Source: Acidobacteriota bacterium (lineage in GTDB: Bacteria; Acidobacteriota; UBA890). Taken from it: 47,029 nucleotides of DNA. The notes under the pieces were generated by a model. That model made no database searches. It was given only the letters and a program-made list of their open reading frames with translations, and had not been told where the DNA came from. This document shows, in pieces, positions 10,279-18,509 of the stretch. The stretch spans positions 1 through 47,029 of the forward strand of contig PCAP01000012.1 of the NCBI GenBank assembly GCA_002731215.1, written 5' to 3'. The position numbers were made by a program, and so were the translations under genes. The first letter of the stretch is position 1. The number at the start of each line of letters is the position of its first letter.

Positions 10279-11187
10279 TCACTGTCGGAAACCCAGGTTT
10301 ATTCCGAGAGTATTGCCCCGGTACCCTTGTGGTAGTGGTGGGAAGGGTTGCCCAGCCAATATAGCCCGGACGGCAGCGTCATCGTAGCGGCGGTTACCAC
10401 TACTTGGGCGAGTTTCAGGGTCGATTATGATTTCCCCATTGCGTCCCACCCGGAAGTGTACGATCGCTAAAATCTCAAGAGAACCAGGAGGCCGGGATGG
10501 AGGGTCCCATCTGCTTGCTATGTTAGCGAGCACCCGGTTGATCCAAAACTGCAGAAGGGTTTGGTCTTGCTGACTCACTGTTCCAGTGTCGTTGGTTAGA
10601 GACAGCCCAACCTGGCCTCGCTGTGCTTGTTGGGTAACTTCTTGAGGTTCGGAGGAAGTTGCTACCTTGCGTGTTGCCTTCTGTGGTGCGCGGCGGCGCT
10701 CTTCTTCTTCAAGACGACGGCGCTCTTCTTCTTCAAGACGACGTCGTGTTGCTTCCTCAGCGGCCCGGCGCCGGGCTTCAAGTTCTTCCTGGCGCCGTCT
10801 TTCTTCTTCGCGACGGCGGGCTTCTTCTTCCTCTTCTTGACGTCGCTGAGCTTCGAGGTCCTCAGGAACATCCTCTGGGGGAGGAGGTTCGATTTCTTCA
10901 AGCGTGGGAGCCTCCTCAGGCTCCGACGGCACAAGGTCCTCAGCCTGAGTATCAGGTGGGGGGAGGACAGGTTCGGGCTGTGGGGTTAACTCGACGAGGT
11001 TTACCGGTGTGAATTCGAACAGGACGGGTTTAGGGATCAGAAAAGGAGCAAGCAGAATTAAGAGGGTGGCACCGGTGTGTAGTGCCGCCGATGTGATTAT
11101 GGCCGACCGGAAACGAAGCACAGCATTTTGTCGACCCTCAAGAATCGCGTAAACATGATCGGTATGTAGTGCGCCGGCAGAGTTCAT
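10279..11187 (-). CDS. tolA: TolA/TonB-like energy transducer with charged helical repeats
   Basis: N-terminal TM, Pro-rich segment, RRREEERRRQEELEARRRAAEEATRRRLEEEERRRLEEEERRR helix, TonB-type C-terminal domain; next to tolR/tolB. Confidence 0.85.
   Translation of the reverse strand: MNSAGALHTDHVYAILEGRQNAVLRFRSAIITSAALHTGATLLILLAPFLIPKPVLFEFTPVNLVELTPQPEPVLPPPDTQAEDLVPSEPEEAPTLEEIEPPPPEDVPEDLEAQRRQEEEEEARRREEERRRQEELEARRRAAEEATRRRLEEEERRRLEEEERRRAPQKATRKVATSSEPQEVTQQAQRGQVGLSLTNDTGTVSQQDQTLLQFWINRVLANIASRWDPPSRPPGSLEILAIVHFRVGRNGEIIIDPETRPSSGNRRYDDAAVRAILAGQPFPPLPQGYRGNTLGINLGFRQ
10694..10741. repeat. Two perfect tandem copies of a 24-bp unit inside tolA
   Basis: CGGCGCTCTTCTTCTTCAAGACGA twice, encoding the repeated RRRLEEEE octapeptide on the minus strand. 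Confidence 0.9.
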
Positions 11188-11188
11188 C

Positions 11189-11608
11189 TTATCGCTGGTT
11201 GGGTGGCGCCGGTGTCGTAACCAGATTCACGTTATCAAGACCGGCAGACTTGATTGCGTCCATTACCTCCATAATCCGACCGTAGTTGGTTGCGATATCG
11301 CCCTGGAGATAAACGGACTGCCCGAGCTCGATAAAAGGAATTAATCGCTGTTCCAGATCTTGGAGGTCAAGGGAGTCTTCGATTTCGTTCATGTAGATGT
11401 CACCGTTTCCATCGACGGTCACAAACACATTCCCGCTTGGCAGCTTGCTCATGGGCTGTGTCTGCGGAAGGTCGACGCTCGCACCTTGAACGAGCATTGG
11501 CGCAGTGATCATGAAAATTATGAGGAGAACGAGGGAAACGTCGACCAGAGGCGTGATATTGATTTCAGCAAGCCCGTCTTCGTCGTCGTGGAACCATCCG
11601 AATTCCAT
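11189..11608 (-). CDS. tolR: ExbD/TolR family protein
   Basis: LAEINITPLVDVSLVLLIIFMITAPMLVQGASVDLPQT. Confidence 0.95.
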   Translation of the reverse strand: MEFGWFHDDEDGLAEINITPLVDVSLVLLIIFMITAPMLVQGASVDLPQTQPMSKLPSGNVFVTVDGNGDIYMNEIEDSLDLQDLEQRLIPFIELGQSVYLQGDIATNYGRIMEVMDAIKSAGLDNVNLVTTPAPPNQR

Positions 11609-11614
11609 GATGCG

Positions 11615-12304
11615 TTAGGCCTCGGTGGAAAAATTCCGCTCGATAAGGGCGAGGAATTCGAGCCCAAAGTCCTCCATTTGGGCCACAAACCCACGAATCT
11701 GTGTTTGCAGATAGTTGTATGCAACCACTGCGGGAATGGCTGCTGCAAGGCCGGCCGCAGTTGTCGTTAGTGCCGCGCTGATGCCAGGCGCTACAACGGC
11801 AATATCTGGGCTGCCATAACTGCCTATAGCGGAGAACGAAACCATAATTCCCCAGACCGTTCCGAAGAGGCCGATAAATGGACAGACGGCAGCTGTGGTT
11901 GCCAGAAACATCATTAAACGTTGCAACCGAGCCCGTTCAGCACGTGCCGCACGTTGTAGGCCACGTTCTAACGGAGGTAGCAGGATTGAGGTTTGTTCGC
12001 CAACGTTTTTCTGTGCGGAGAGTTCTGCGTGGCCGGCAAGAAACATGCCCGACAGGGGAGTGGTTTCCAATTCTTCAGCGGCTGACTTGGCCTGCGAGAA
12101 TTTCGAGGAATTCCGGAAAGTCTCAAGAAACTCGCTCGATTCCCGTTGAGCTTTCCGGAAAAGCATTATGCGGTCAATAATGATCGCCCAAGAAACGACC
12201 GAAAAGATGGCCAAGACGAACAGCAGAAACCAGGCCATCGACCCGGCGCCCCTTACCAGGTCGATCATCCCGTCTCCCGCCTGCAACACGAGCGAAGCGT
12301 CCAA
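11615..12304 (-). CDS. tolQ: TolQ (MotA/TolQ/ExbB proton channel)
   Basis: SMAWFLLFVLAIFSVVSWAIIIDRIMLFRKAQ...CPFIGLFGTVWGIMVSFSAIG...APGISAALTTTAAGLAAAIPAVVAYNYL. Probable TTG start at 12304 (alternative ATG 12268); the 12511 ORF start spans intergenic hairpins. Confidence 0.92.
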   Translation of the reverse strand: MDASLVLQAGDGMIDLVRGAGSMAWFLLFVLAIFSVVSWAIIIDRIMLFRKAQRESSEFLETFRNSSKFSQAKSAAEELETTPLSGMFLAGHAELSAQKNVGEQTSILLPPLERGLQRAARAERARLQRLMMFLATTAAVCPFIGLFGTVWGIMVSFSAIGSYGSPDIAVVAPGISAALTTTAAGLAAAIPAVVAYNYLQTQIRGFVAQMEDFGLEFLALIERNFSTEA

Positions 12305-12385
12305 ATTCCGGACTCGATTAGTATGATAATGGGAAATCGCGAAGGATTCGCTTGAATGCCACGTGGCGAGCTGCTCGAAGCAACT

Positions 12386-12407
12386 GCAAGTGCGGATACG
12401 CACTTGC
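12386..12407. promoter_or_regulatory. Perfect palindrome/hairpin upstream of tolQ
   Basis: GCAAGTGCG-GATA-CGCACTTGC (9-bp arms). Confidence 0.6.
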
Positions 12408-12440
12408 CACCACCCGACATTAAAATTATCACGCTCGCCA

Positions 12441-12459
12441 CCAGTCCGTATAGGACTGG
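12441..12459. promoter_or_regulatory. Second perfect palindrome/hairpin upstream of tolQ
   Basis: CCAGTCC-GTATA-GGACTGG (7-bp arms). Confidence 0.55.
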
Positions 12460-12571
12460 GCATAACAGGAATCACTTTATAGGCGGCCCATTTGTTTTGG
12501 ACTGGGAGCATTGGATACGAGAATGCTCCACTATTTGTTGCCCAGCTTAGTTAGGGGAGAGAGCAAGTTGA

Positions 12572-12691
12572 ATGGCTAACGCGTATGCTTTGGACTTGGA
12601 AGTAACTGAGGCAATCCGCCAACATGGGCGCGGGACGGAGGCACTTGTGACGAGGGCGCTACGGATGACGGAAACGACAGACTATGCCTAA
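12572..12691 (+). CDS. Putative 39-aa small ORF overlapping the mtnP start
   Basis: ATGGCTAACGCG...TATGCCTAA = MANAYALDLEVTEAIRQHGRGTEALVTRALRMTETTDYA*; purine-rich GGGGAGAGAG upstream; stop overlaps mtnP ATG (12684) in another frame. Confidence 0.4.
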   Translation: MANAYALDLEVTEAIRQHGRGTEALVTRALRMTETTDYA

Positions 12692-13562
12692 GGCTCGAAT
12701 TGGTGTAATTGGGGGTAGCGGACTCTACAAAATGGACGGGCTTACCGACCGCGAGGAAGTAAATGTCTCGACCCCGTTTGGAGATCCATCTGATGTGTTC
12801 ATTCTTGGAACGTTAGAAGGAAGACAGGTCTGTTTTTTGTCACGTCATGGGCGTGGGCATCGCTACAGTCCCTCAGAGGTTCCGTTTCAGGCCAACGTAT
12901 ACGGAATGAAGAGCCTTGGAGTCGACGCCATACTTTCGGCTAGTGCGGTTGGGAGTCTGCGTGAAGATATTGAGCCGCTGCATGTCGTTATCCCGGACCA
13001 GTTTTTCGATCGTACACGGGGCCGCCTTGCCACATTCTTTGGTAACGGTGTTGTTGCCCATGTGGCATTTGCAGACCCGTTGTGTCCCGAGTTGCGTTCA
13101 GCTCTTGCTAGCGCCGCTGAGTCAGCTGGCTGTACCCATCACAATGGGGGCTCATATGTTTGTATTGAGGGGCCACAATTCTCGACCCGCGTAGAGAGTG
13201 ATCTATATCGTTCGTGGGGAATGGACATCATCGGCATGACGAACCTCACAGAGGCAAAGCTTGCTCGGGAAGCTGGTATTTGCTACGCGACCTTGGCGTT
13301 GGTGACTGACTATGATTGTTGGCACCCAGCGCACAAGTCGGTGACGACCGAGATGATTATCGCCAACCTTATGCAGAATGTCAGCGTTGCGCAAAACATC
13401 GTTAGTAGTGCGGTTACTACATTCCCCGAAGGTCGGGACTGTGGTTGCCGAACAGCGCTTCGCAATGCAGTACTTACCAGTCCTGATGACATACCGACGA
13501 CGGCCCGTGATCGATTAGCTTTGTTACTCGACCCGATCCTCAGTTCCAGCGGAGAAGAGTAA
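12684..13562 (+). CDS. mtnP: S-methyl-5'-thioadenosine phosphorylase
   Basis: IGVIGGSGLYKMDGL...FLSRHGRGHRYSPSEVPFQANVYGMKSLGVDAILSASAVGSLRE...CIEGPQFSTRVES...MTNLTEAKLAREAGICYATLALVTDYDCWH. Confidence 0.95.
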   Translation: MPKARIGVIGGSGLYKMDGLTDREEVNVSTPFGDPSDVFILGTLEGRQVCFLSRHGRGHRYSPSEVPFQANVYGMKSLGVDAILSASAVGSLREDIEPLHVVIPDQFFDRTRGRLATFFGNGVVAHVAFADPLCPELRSALASAAESAGCTHHNGGSYVCIEGPQFSTRVESDLYRSWGMDIIGMTNLTEAKLAREAGICYATLALVTDYDCWHPAHKSVTTEMIIANLMQNVSVAQNIVSSAVTTFPEGRDCGCRTALRNAVLTSPDDIPTTARDRLALLLDPILSSSGEE

Positions 13563-14470
13563 TGAGCATTGTTGTTGTTGGGTCCATGGCTTTCGATACG
13601 GTCAAGACACCCTACGGAGAAGTGAAAGATGCCCTCGGAGGCGCGGCGACATACTTTTCACTCGCGGCGTCTTACTTTTGTCCGGCTCGGGTGGTCGCTG
13701 TTATCGGAGATGACTTCGGGGAGGAGCATCTCGAATTACTCCGAAGTCACGGTGTCGATACCGCCGGAATCGAACGTGTGGACGGCCCGAGTTTCCGGTG
13801 GGGTGGAGAATATTCGTGGAATCTTAATGAGCGTACAACGCTGTTCACTGAACTCAATGTTTTCGAAGGGTTCAGCCCAAAACTATCTCCAGAACTTCGC
13901 CAGTCACCGTTTGTTTTTCTTGCAAATATCGACCCTGAGTTGCAGATGTCGGTGCTTAAGCAGGTTGACAACAGGGAACTTGTAGCTTGCGACACGATGA
14001 ATTTTTGGATTGAAGGCAAACCGGATCAATTACATTCACTACTCGATGATATCGATGTGTTGGTAATAAATGATGACGAAGCACGTCAGCTTGCAGATAC
14101 CTACAACCTGGTGGAAGCGGCGACAACGATTCATCAGATGGGCCCTAAAGTACTGGTCATCAAGCGGGGCGAACATGGTGTGCTGGCATTTTTCGAAGGT
14201 GAGATGTTTCACGCTCCGGGCTACCCACTTAAGTTTGTGGCAGACCCAACTGGTGCTGGTGACACATTTGCGGGGGGGTTCTTTGGTTATCTTGCTAAAC
14301 ATGGCAAACATGGCCCGGAGGAGATTCGTCGGGCAGTCGTTGCCGGGAGTGTTATGGCTTCATTCTGCGTAGAAAAATTCAGCATTGACGGCCTAGTGGA
14401 CCTTAACGAGAGAGAGATTGCGATGCGGTACCGGGCATTCCAAAAGCTCACAGATTTCGGTGATTTCTGA
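13562..14470 (+). CDS. PfkB-family sugar/nucleoside kinase
   Basis: VVGSMAFDTVKTPYGEVKDALGGAATYFSLAASYF...VLVIKRGEHGVLAF...FVADPTGAGDTFAGGFFGYLA (PfkB signature). Confidence 0.93.
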   Translation: MSIVVVGSMAFDTVKTPYGEVKDALGGAATYFSLAASYFCPARVVAVIGDDFGEEHLELLRSHGVDTAGIERVDGPSFRWGGEYSWNLNERTTLFTELNVFEGFSPKLSPELRQSPFVFLANIDPELQMSVLKQVDNRELVACDTMNFWIEGKPDQLHSLLDDIDVLVINDDEARQLADTYNLVEAATTIHQMGPKVLVIKRGEHGVLAFFEGEMFHAPGYPLKFVADPTGAGDTFAGGFFGYLAKHGKHGPEEIRRAVVAGSVMASFCVEKFSIDGLVDLNEREIAMRYRAFQKLTDFGDF

Positions 14471-14475
14471 GCGCC

Positions 14476-15240
14476 ATGCTTTTCGCCATTGATGTGGGCA
14501 ATACCCAGATTCTCATGGGTGTCTACCAGGGTGAGGAGCTCCGGTTCCATTGGCGTTTGTCGACGGACAGGGCCCGGACGGTCGACGAGTTCGGCATTTT
14601 GGCTCGGACTCTCTTCAGCCTTGATGGCCTGGAAGCGAGCGATGTAGAGCGGATGGTGGTTTCCTCCGTTGTGCCGCCACTCGACAGTGTTCTCGAAAGA
14701 CTCGGCAGCGAGTATTTTGATGTGCCGCCACTATTTGTGACCCCGGACCTGGTGCACGACATGCCGATTTTGTACGAACCGGTTGGGGATGTCGGCTCGG
14801 ATCGTATTGTTAATGCGGTCGCTGTACGTGAGTTGTATGGCAAACCGGCCATCGTTGTGGATTTTGGAACGGCAACTACCTTTGATGTTATCGACTCTAA
14901 GGGTGCCTACTTGGGAGGCACGATTTCACCCGGCATTGGAATTTCTGCAGAGGCTTTAACGTATCGCGCGGCACGATTGCCACGCGTGGATATCGCCCGC
15001 CCTGAAGGAATCATCGGCCGTAATACCGTCGGTAGCATGCAGGCCGGCATTTTTTTTGGCTATGTCGACCTGGTCAACGGCATTGTCCGCCGGTTAGGAA
15101 AAGAACTAGGAACCGACCCAGTCGTGGTCGCAACGGGTGGTTGGGCGCAGAGTATTTCGGCAGAGTGCCCACGTATACAGCACGTCGACCCTTTGTTGAC
15201 GTTAACCGGGCTTCGGATCATCGCACATCGTTACGGTTAG
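14476..15240 (+). CDS. coaX: Type III pantothenate kinase
   Basis: MLFAIDVGNTQILMGVYQGEELRFHWRLSTDRARTVDEFG...GSDRIVNAVAVRELYGKPAIVVDFGTATTFDVID...GGTISPGIGISAEAL. Confidence 0.96.
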   Translation: MLFAIDVGNTQILMGVYQGEELRFHWRLSTDRARTVDEFGILARTLFSLDGLEASDVERMVVSSVVPPLDSVLERLGSEYFDVPPLFVTPDLVHDMPILYEPVGDVGSDRIVNAVAVRELYGKPAIVVDFGTATTFDVIDSKGAYLGGTISPGIGISAEALTYRAARLPRVDIARPEGIIGRNTVGSMQAGIFFGYVDLVNGIVRRLGKELGTDPVVVATGGWAQSISAECPRIQHVDPLLTLTGLRIIAHRYG

Positions 15241-15262
15241 CGGCCGACAGTGTTTATCCTGA

Positions 15263-15294
15263 CAAAAAAACGGCGCGGCCGAAGCCGCGCCGTT
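15263..15294 (-). terminator. Rho-independent terminator of the HU gene
   Basis: Minus strand: AACGGCGCGGC-TTCG-GCCGCGCCGTTTTTTTGTC; perfect stem, TTCG tetraloop, T-tract, just downstream of the HU stop. Confidence 0.92.
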
Positions 15295-15319
15295 CAACTT
15301 CAGTTAAGTTGCAAGTTAG

Positions 15320-15595
15320 TTAACCGTTGACCGTATCCTTTAAGGCCTTGCCCGCTGTGAACTTCGGGACATCCTTTGCATCGATCCAGATCGAGGCTCC
15401 GGTCTGTGGATTGCGCCCCTGCCGGGCATTGCGATGAGAAACCGAAAACGTACCGAAGCCTACCAGTGTGACTTTGCCTCCATCACTCAGCGTCGACGCA
15501 ATAGAACCGAGCAGGGAATCTAACGCCGTGGCAGCCGCAGTTTTAGTGACGCCGGCGTCACTCGCCATCTTGTCAATCAAGTCAGCCTTGTTCAT
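15320..15595 (-). CDS. hup: DNA-binding protein HU
   Basis: MNKADLIDKMASDAGVTKTAAATALDSLLGSIASTLSDGGKVTLVGFGTFSVSHRNARQGRNPQTG...PKFTAGKALKDTV. Confidence 0.97.
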   Translation of the reverse strand: MNKADLIDKMASDAGVTKTAAATALDSLLGSIASTLSDGGKVTLVGFGTFSVSHRNARQGRNPQTGASIWIDAKDVPKFTAGKALKDTVNG

Positions 15596-15790
15596 TGAGC
15601 GGGGTGCCCTCCTGACAGTTGAAAATCATTTCCTTAAGAATTGCCCACGCCGGGTTTATAGCAACGTGGGTCGAACGCGTCAAGCTGCCAGTTTCTGTAA
15701 AACTGCGTTGAACGTTTGATTAGGGCGATTTTGTTTCTTGCTGAACAAGTGGTTGGTCCCGGTCGCCGGACCTAATAATCTAGATATGAA

Positions 15791-17350
15791 ATGAAAACTA
15801 AGGCCAACTCAGATGTCTTAAAAGTAGTCCGAAGGGCAGTGTCTAAAATCCGTTCGTTCGGGATTGACGGCCCACGTCCAATTGAAGAGCTCGATATTCT
15901 TTTCGAGAATGAGACTGAGGTCGATGATGCGTTAGGTCATGCACTGCGTGAAGCAAATCCATCTGACGTCGCTGCAGTTATTCACCTAGTATCGCTCATG
16001 AGGCGCTCGGCGATTTTCGACGTGGTTTGCGAGGTAGCATTTACACGCCCGTCAGGACTGGAAGCAAAGAGAGAAGCAGTGGCAGCAATGCGCCGCTGTG
16101 ACGCTGAGCCGGACCGTGATGCCGTTGAAAAACTAGCCATTATTGACGCACTGGGTACGGATCCGGACAGTGGGACCCTGGCTATGTTCATGGAATGGCC
16201 TATGGCTTGGCGCGGCCCAGCCCTTGACGCATGGCTTGCAGTGGCAGGTGACGAGCAACTACCTGCAGCCGAAATCGCCGTAGGTATTGATTCCGATCTG
16301 GATGCGAGGCTGTTAGATTGGATCGCGGCCCAAGAAAGTTCCAAAGCGGCCGAAGTTTTGCAGCGATGCTTAGCTAGTTCGGATGACAAGGATCGTATTA
16401 AGCAAATCAAGAAGGCCTTGTACCGACTTCGGTCTCAGGGTGTCGACGTTACGGGAGCTTCTTCCGGGGAAATTGATGACGCGCCGTTTTCGATGGCGAT
16501 TGGGGCAGAGTCACTTGAAGAGGCCCGTGCCTACGTCACCAGTATCGATGGACGGGGAGCGCGCCTTGTGTGCGTAATATGGCGCGTACCGAATGGCGGC
16601 TCGCGTTTGCTCCAAGCTGTGATTGACGATACTTGCGGGATCAAAGAGGCGGAAGTTGCAAAGGTGACACGGAAGGGCTTTCGCGAACACGTCGAACAGA
16701 TTAAGGCAAACCCCACGGTGATGCTTAGTCAGATTTCCATCGAAAGCGCTGGTGCCATTCTTGCGGATGCTGCCCAGAAAACGGTTTCCATGGGTAGCGA
16801 TTTGCCAACGGGCTTTTGGACATGGGCGGAAGTGGCTGGTGTGGAGCCGGCTGAAGGGGGCCCAGCCGAGATTTACAATCATCTTGCAGCAACAGAAGTT
16901 AGCGCCGATTCGGCACTGATCGAAGAGTCAATGACTCTTTTAAGGGAAACTTACTTCCAGTCCTGGGCGTTGGAAGGTGCGCATATTGATTCGGCGGCGG
17001 AGGAGATTTGCCAGGCAGAAAGTAGTGTTTTGATGATCTCTGACGAACAGCGCCGTGACCGTATGCAGGACGCCATTCGTGCCGCTGTCGAAGAATCTTT
17101 CGACGACGGTACTCGAGAAGTCTATCGAGGTCGGTTGGAAGTTATGGCTGGCATGCTCTGGGATCGGGGCCAATCTGAAGAAGCGCGGCAAGTTCTCGCC
17201 GCAGCGATTGGATTGACGGAGATTAAAGACCTTTTTCGGGGGCATGCATTTGCACGGGCTGTTGCACACCGCGGTGTCTGGCTAGCCTATCAAGATAAAC
17301 AGCGCGAGTTGCAAGCTGAACAACAACGGTCGGGAATCGTTCAGCCATGA
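15791..17350 (+). CDS. Hypothetical protein, 519 aa, possibly helical-repeat architecture
   Basis: Long ORF; alpha-helix-rich sequence with no motif I recognise; stop overlaps next ORF start (ATGA). Confidence 0.85.
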   Translation: MKTKANSDVLKVVRRAVSKIRSFGIDGPRPIEELDILFENETEVDDALGHALREANPSDVAAVIHLVSLMRRSAIFDVVCEVAFTRPSGLEAKREAVAAMRRCDAEPDRDAVEKLAIIDALGTDPDSGTLAMFMEWPMAWRGPALDAWLAVAGDEQLPAAEIAVGIDSDLDARLLDWIAAQESSKAAEVLQRCLASSDDKDRIKQIKKALYRLRSQGVDVTGASSGEIDDAPFSMAIGAESLEEARAYVTSIDGRGARLVCVIWRVPNGGSRLLQAVIDDTCGIKEAEVAKVTRKGFREHVEQIKANPTVMLSQISIESAGAILADAAQKTVSMGSDLPTGFWTWAEVAGVEPAEGGPAEIYNHLAATEVSADSALIEESMTLLRETYFQSWALEGAHIDSAAEEICQAESSVLMISDEQRRDRMQDAIRAAVEESFDDGTREVYRGRLEVMAGMLWDRGQSEEARQVLAAAIGLTEIKDLFRGHAFARAVAHRGVWLAYQDKQRELQAEQQRSGIVQP

Positions 17351-18096
17351 GTTCGCTTCTTCGGCTTGCTAGCATTGAAACGCCCTTGGTTTTCTTGTTG
17401 ATATTGAGCGGCGCTAGCTGCGCCAATTCGGACTCGCTTCCACTTGATGCCGCACGTAGTGCTGTCCGAGATGGTGATTTTGCTCGAGCAGTTGGGTTTT
17501 ACCAGACGTACCTAGAGGACCAACCTGATGACTATGAGGTCCTTAAGGAGTACACGTTTACGTTGGGGGAACGTTGGGCTTACGATGGTGGAGATCGTGG
17601 TCCAATCATCCGGAATCTTGAACGACTCTACGAGCTTCGGCCTTCCGAGGAGGATGTGCAGGGGTTGCTTTCATTGATGCTAGTACGGGAAGGGCAAGCA
17701 GGGTCAGAAGCGGGACGTTTCGAGGAATCTGAACAGATCTATCGGCGTGCTATTGCAGTCAATCCGGAGGCTGGTTTAGCGCAGTACAACCTCGGAATGC
17801 TCTACGACAAACAGGGCAAAGGCGACCAAGCTTTTGCGCAATACCGTGCAGCGGCGGCGAAGCGGCCACAGATTCCAGACTTGTATTTGCGGTTGGGGGA
17901 GGTTTACTTGGGGCGTGGAGACTTTGACCGCGCGATTGTTACGCTGGGTTTAGTCGTGGAACTCAGCGGTGTGTCTACTTATCTACTACCGCAGGCACAT
18001 TGTGGCATTGCGCGTGCCTATCACAGCAAAGGCATGATGGCAGACGCGGTGAAGGCGGGTGAGCGGGCCGGGGATGAGTGTGAGCTCGGGAGCTAA
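17347..18096 (+). CDS. TPR-repeat lipoprotein
   Basis: TPLVFLLILSGASCAN lipobox-like signal; TPR units (YRRAIAVNPEAGLAQYNLGMLYDKQGKGDQAFAQYRAAAAKRP). Confidence 0.85.
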   Translation: MSSLLRLASIETPLVFLLILSGASCANSDSLPLDAARSAVRDGDFARAVGFYQTYLEDQPDDYEVLKEYTFTLGERWAYDGGDRGPIIRNLERLYELRPSEEDVQGLLSLMLVREGQAGSEAGRFEESEQIYRRAIAVNPEAGLAQYNLGMLYDKQGKGDQAFAQYRAAAAKRPQIPDLYLRLGEVYLGRGDFDRAIVTLGLVVELSGVSTYLLPQAHCGIARAYHSKGMMADAVKAGERAGDECELGS

Positions 18097-18103
18097 CCCG
18101 ATC

Positions 18104-18379
18104 CTACATAAAGACCAATTCGGCCCGTTGCTCGAAGGGTTCGCGGACCACCATGTCGATTGATTCCCACGGACAATAGCGAGCGCAAAGCGTACAGCCG
18201 ATACAGGTTTCCTTGTCGATAAGAACGTATTTCTCAGCTGGGTTTTCAGATGCTCCCATCAGATCGATACAAACGACGGGACAGAAAACGATGCACGCTT
18301 CGCATCCAGTGCAGTCGTCACGACGGACGATGGCGATGTTTGCAGATCTTTTTTTGGGCCTCTTTGTTGCTGTAGCCAT
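18104..18379 (-). CDS. 2[4Fe-4S] ferredoxin
   Basis: CTGCEACIVFCPVVCI and CIGCTLCARYCPWESI. Start at internal Met 18379 rather than 18643. Confidence 0.92.
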   Translation of the reverse strand: MATATKRPKKRSANIAIVRRDDCTGCEACIVFCPVVCIDLMGASENPAEKYVLIDKETCIGCTLCARYCPWESIDMVVREPFEQRAELVFM

Positions 18380-18509
18380 AGAAGAAAAGGTATCAGCTCC
18401 TCCGCAGGAAGCAAATTGCATCGAGGGGTGGTAATAGACATGTTGTGGCAGCGCTGCGTATACTCGAAAATAGGTACATGCGTGAGAGCTATTTAGCCGG
18501 ACTGTCGAG

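Noticed and set aside
12305-12511. N-terminal extension of tolQ up to 12511, and + strand ORF 12356-12550
   Set aside because: Both cross the palindromic intergenic region and have no TolQ-like or other recognisable sequence.
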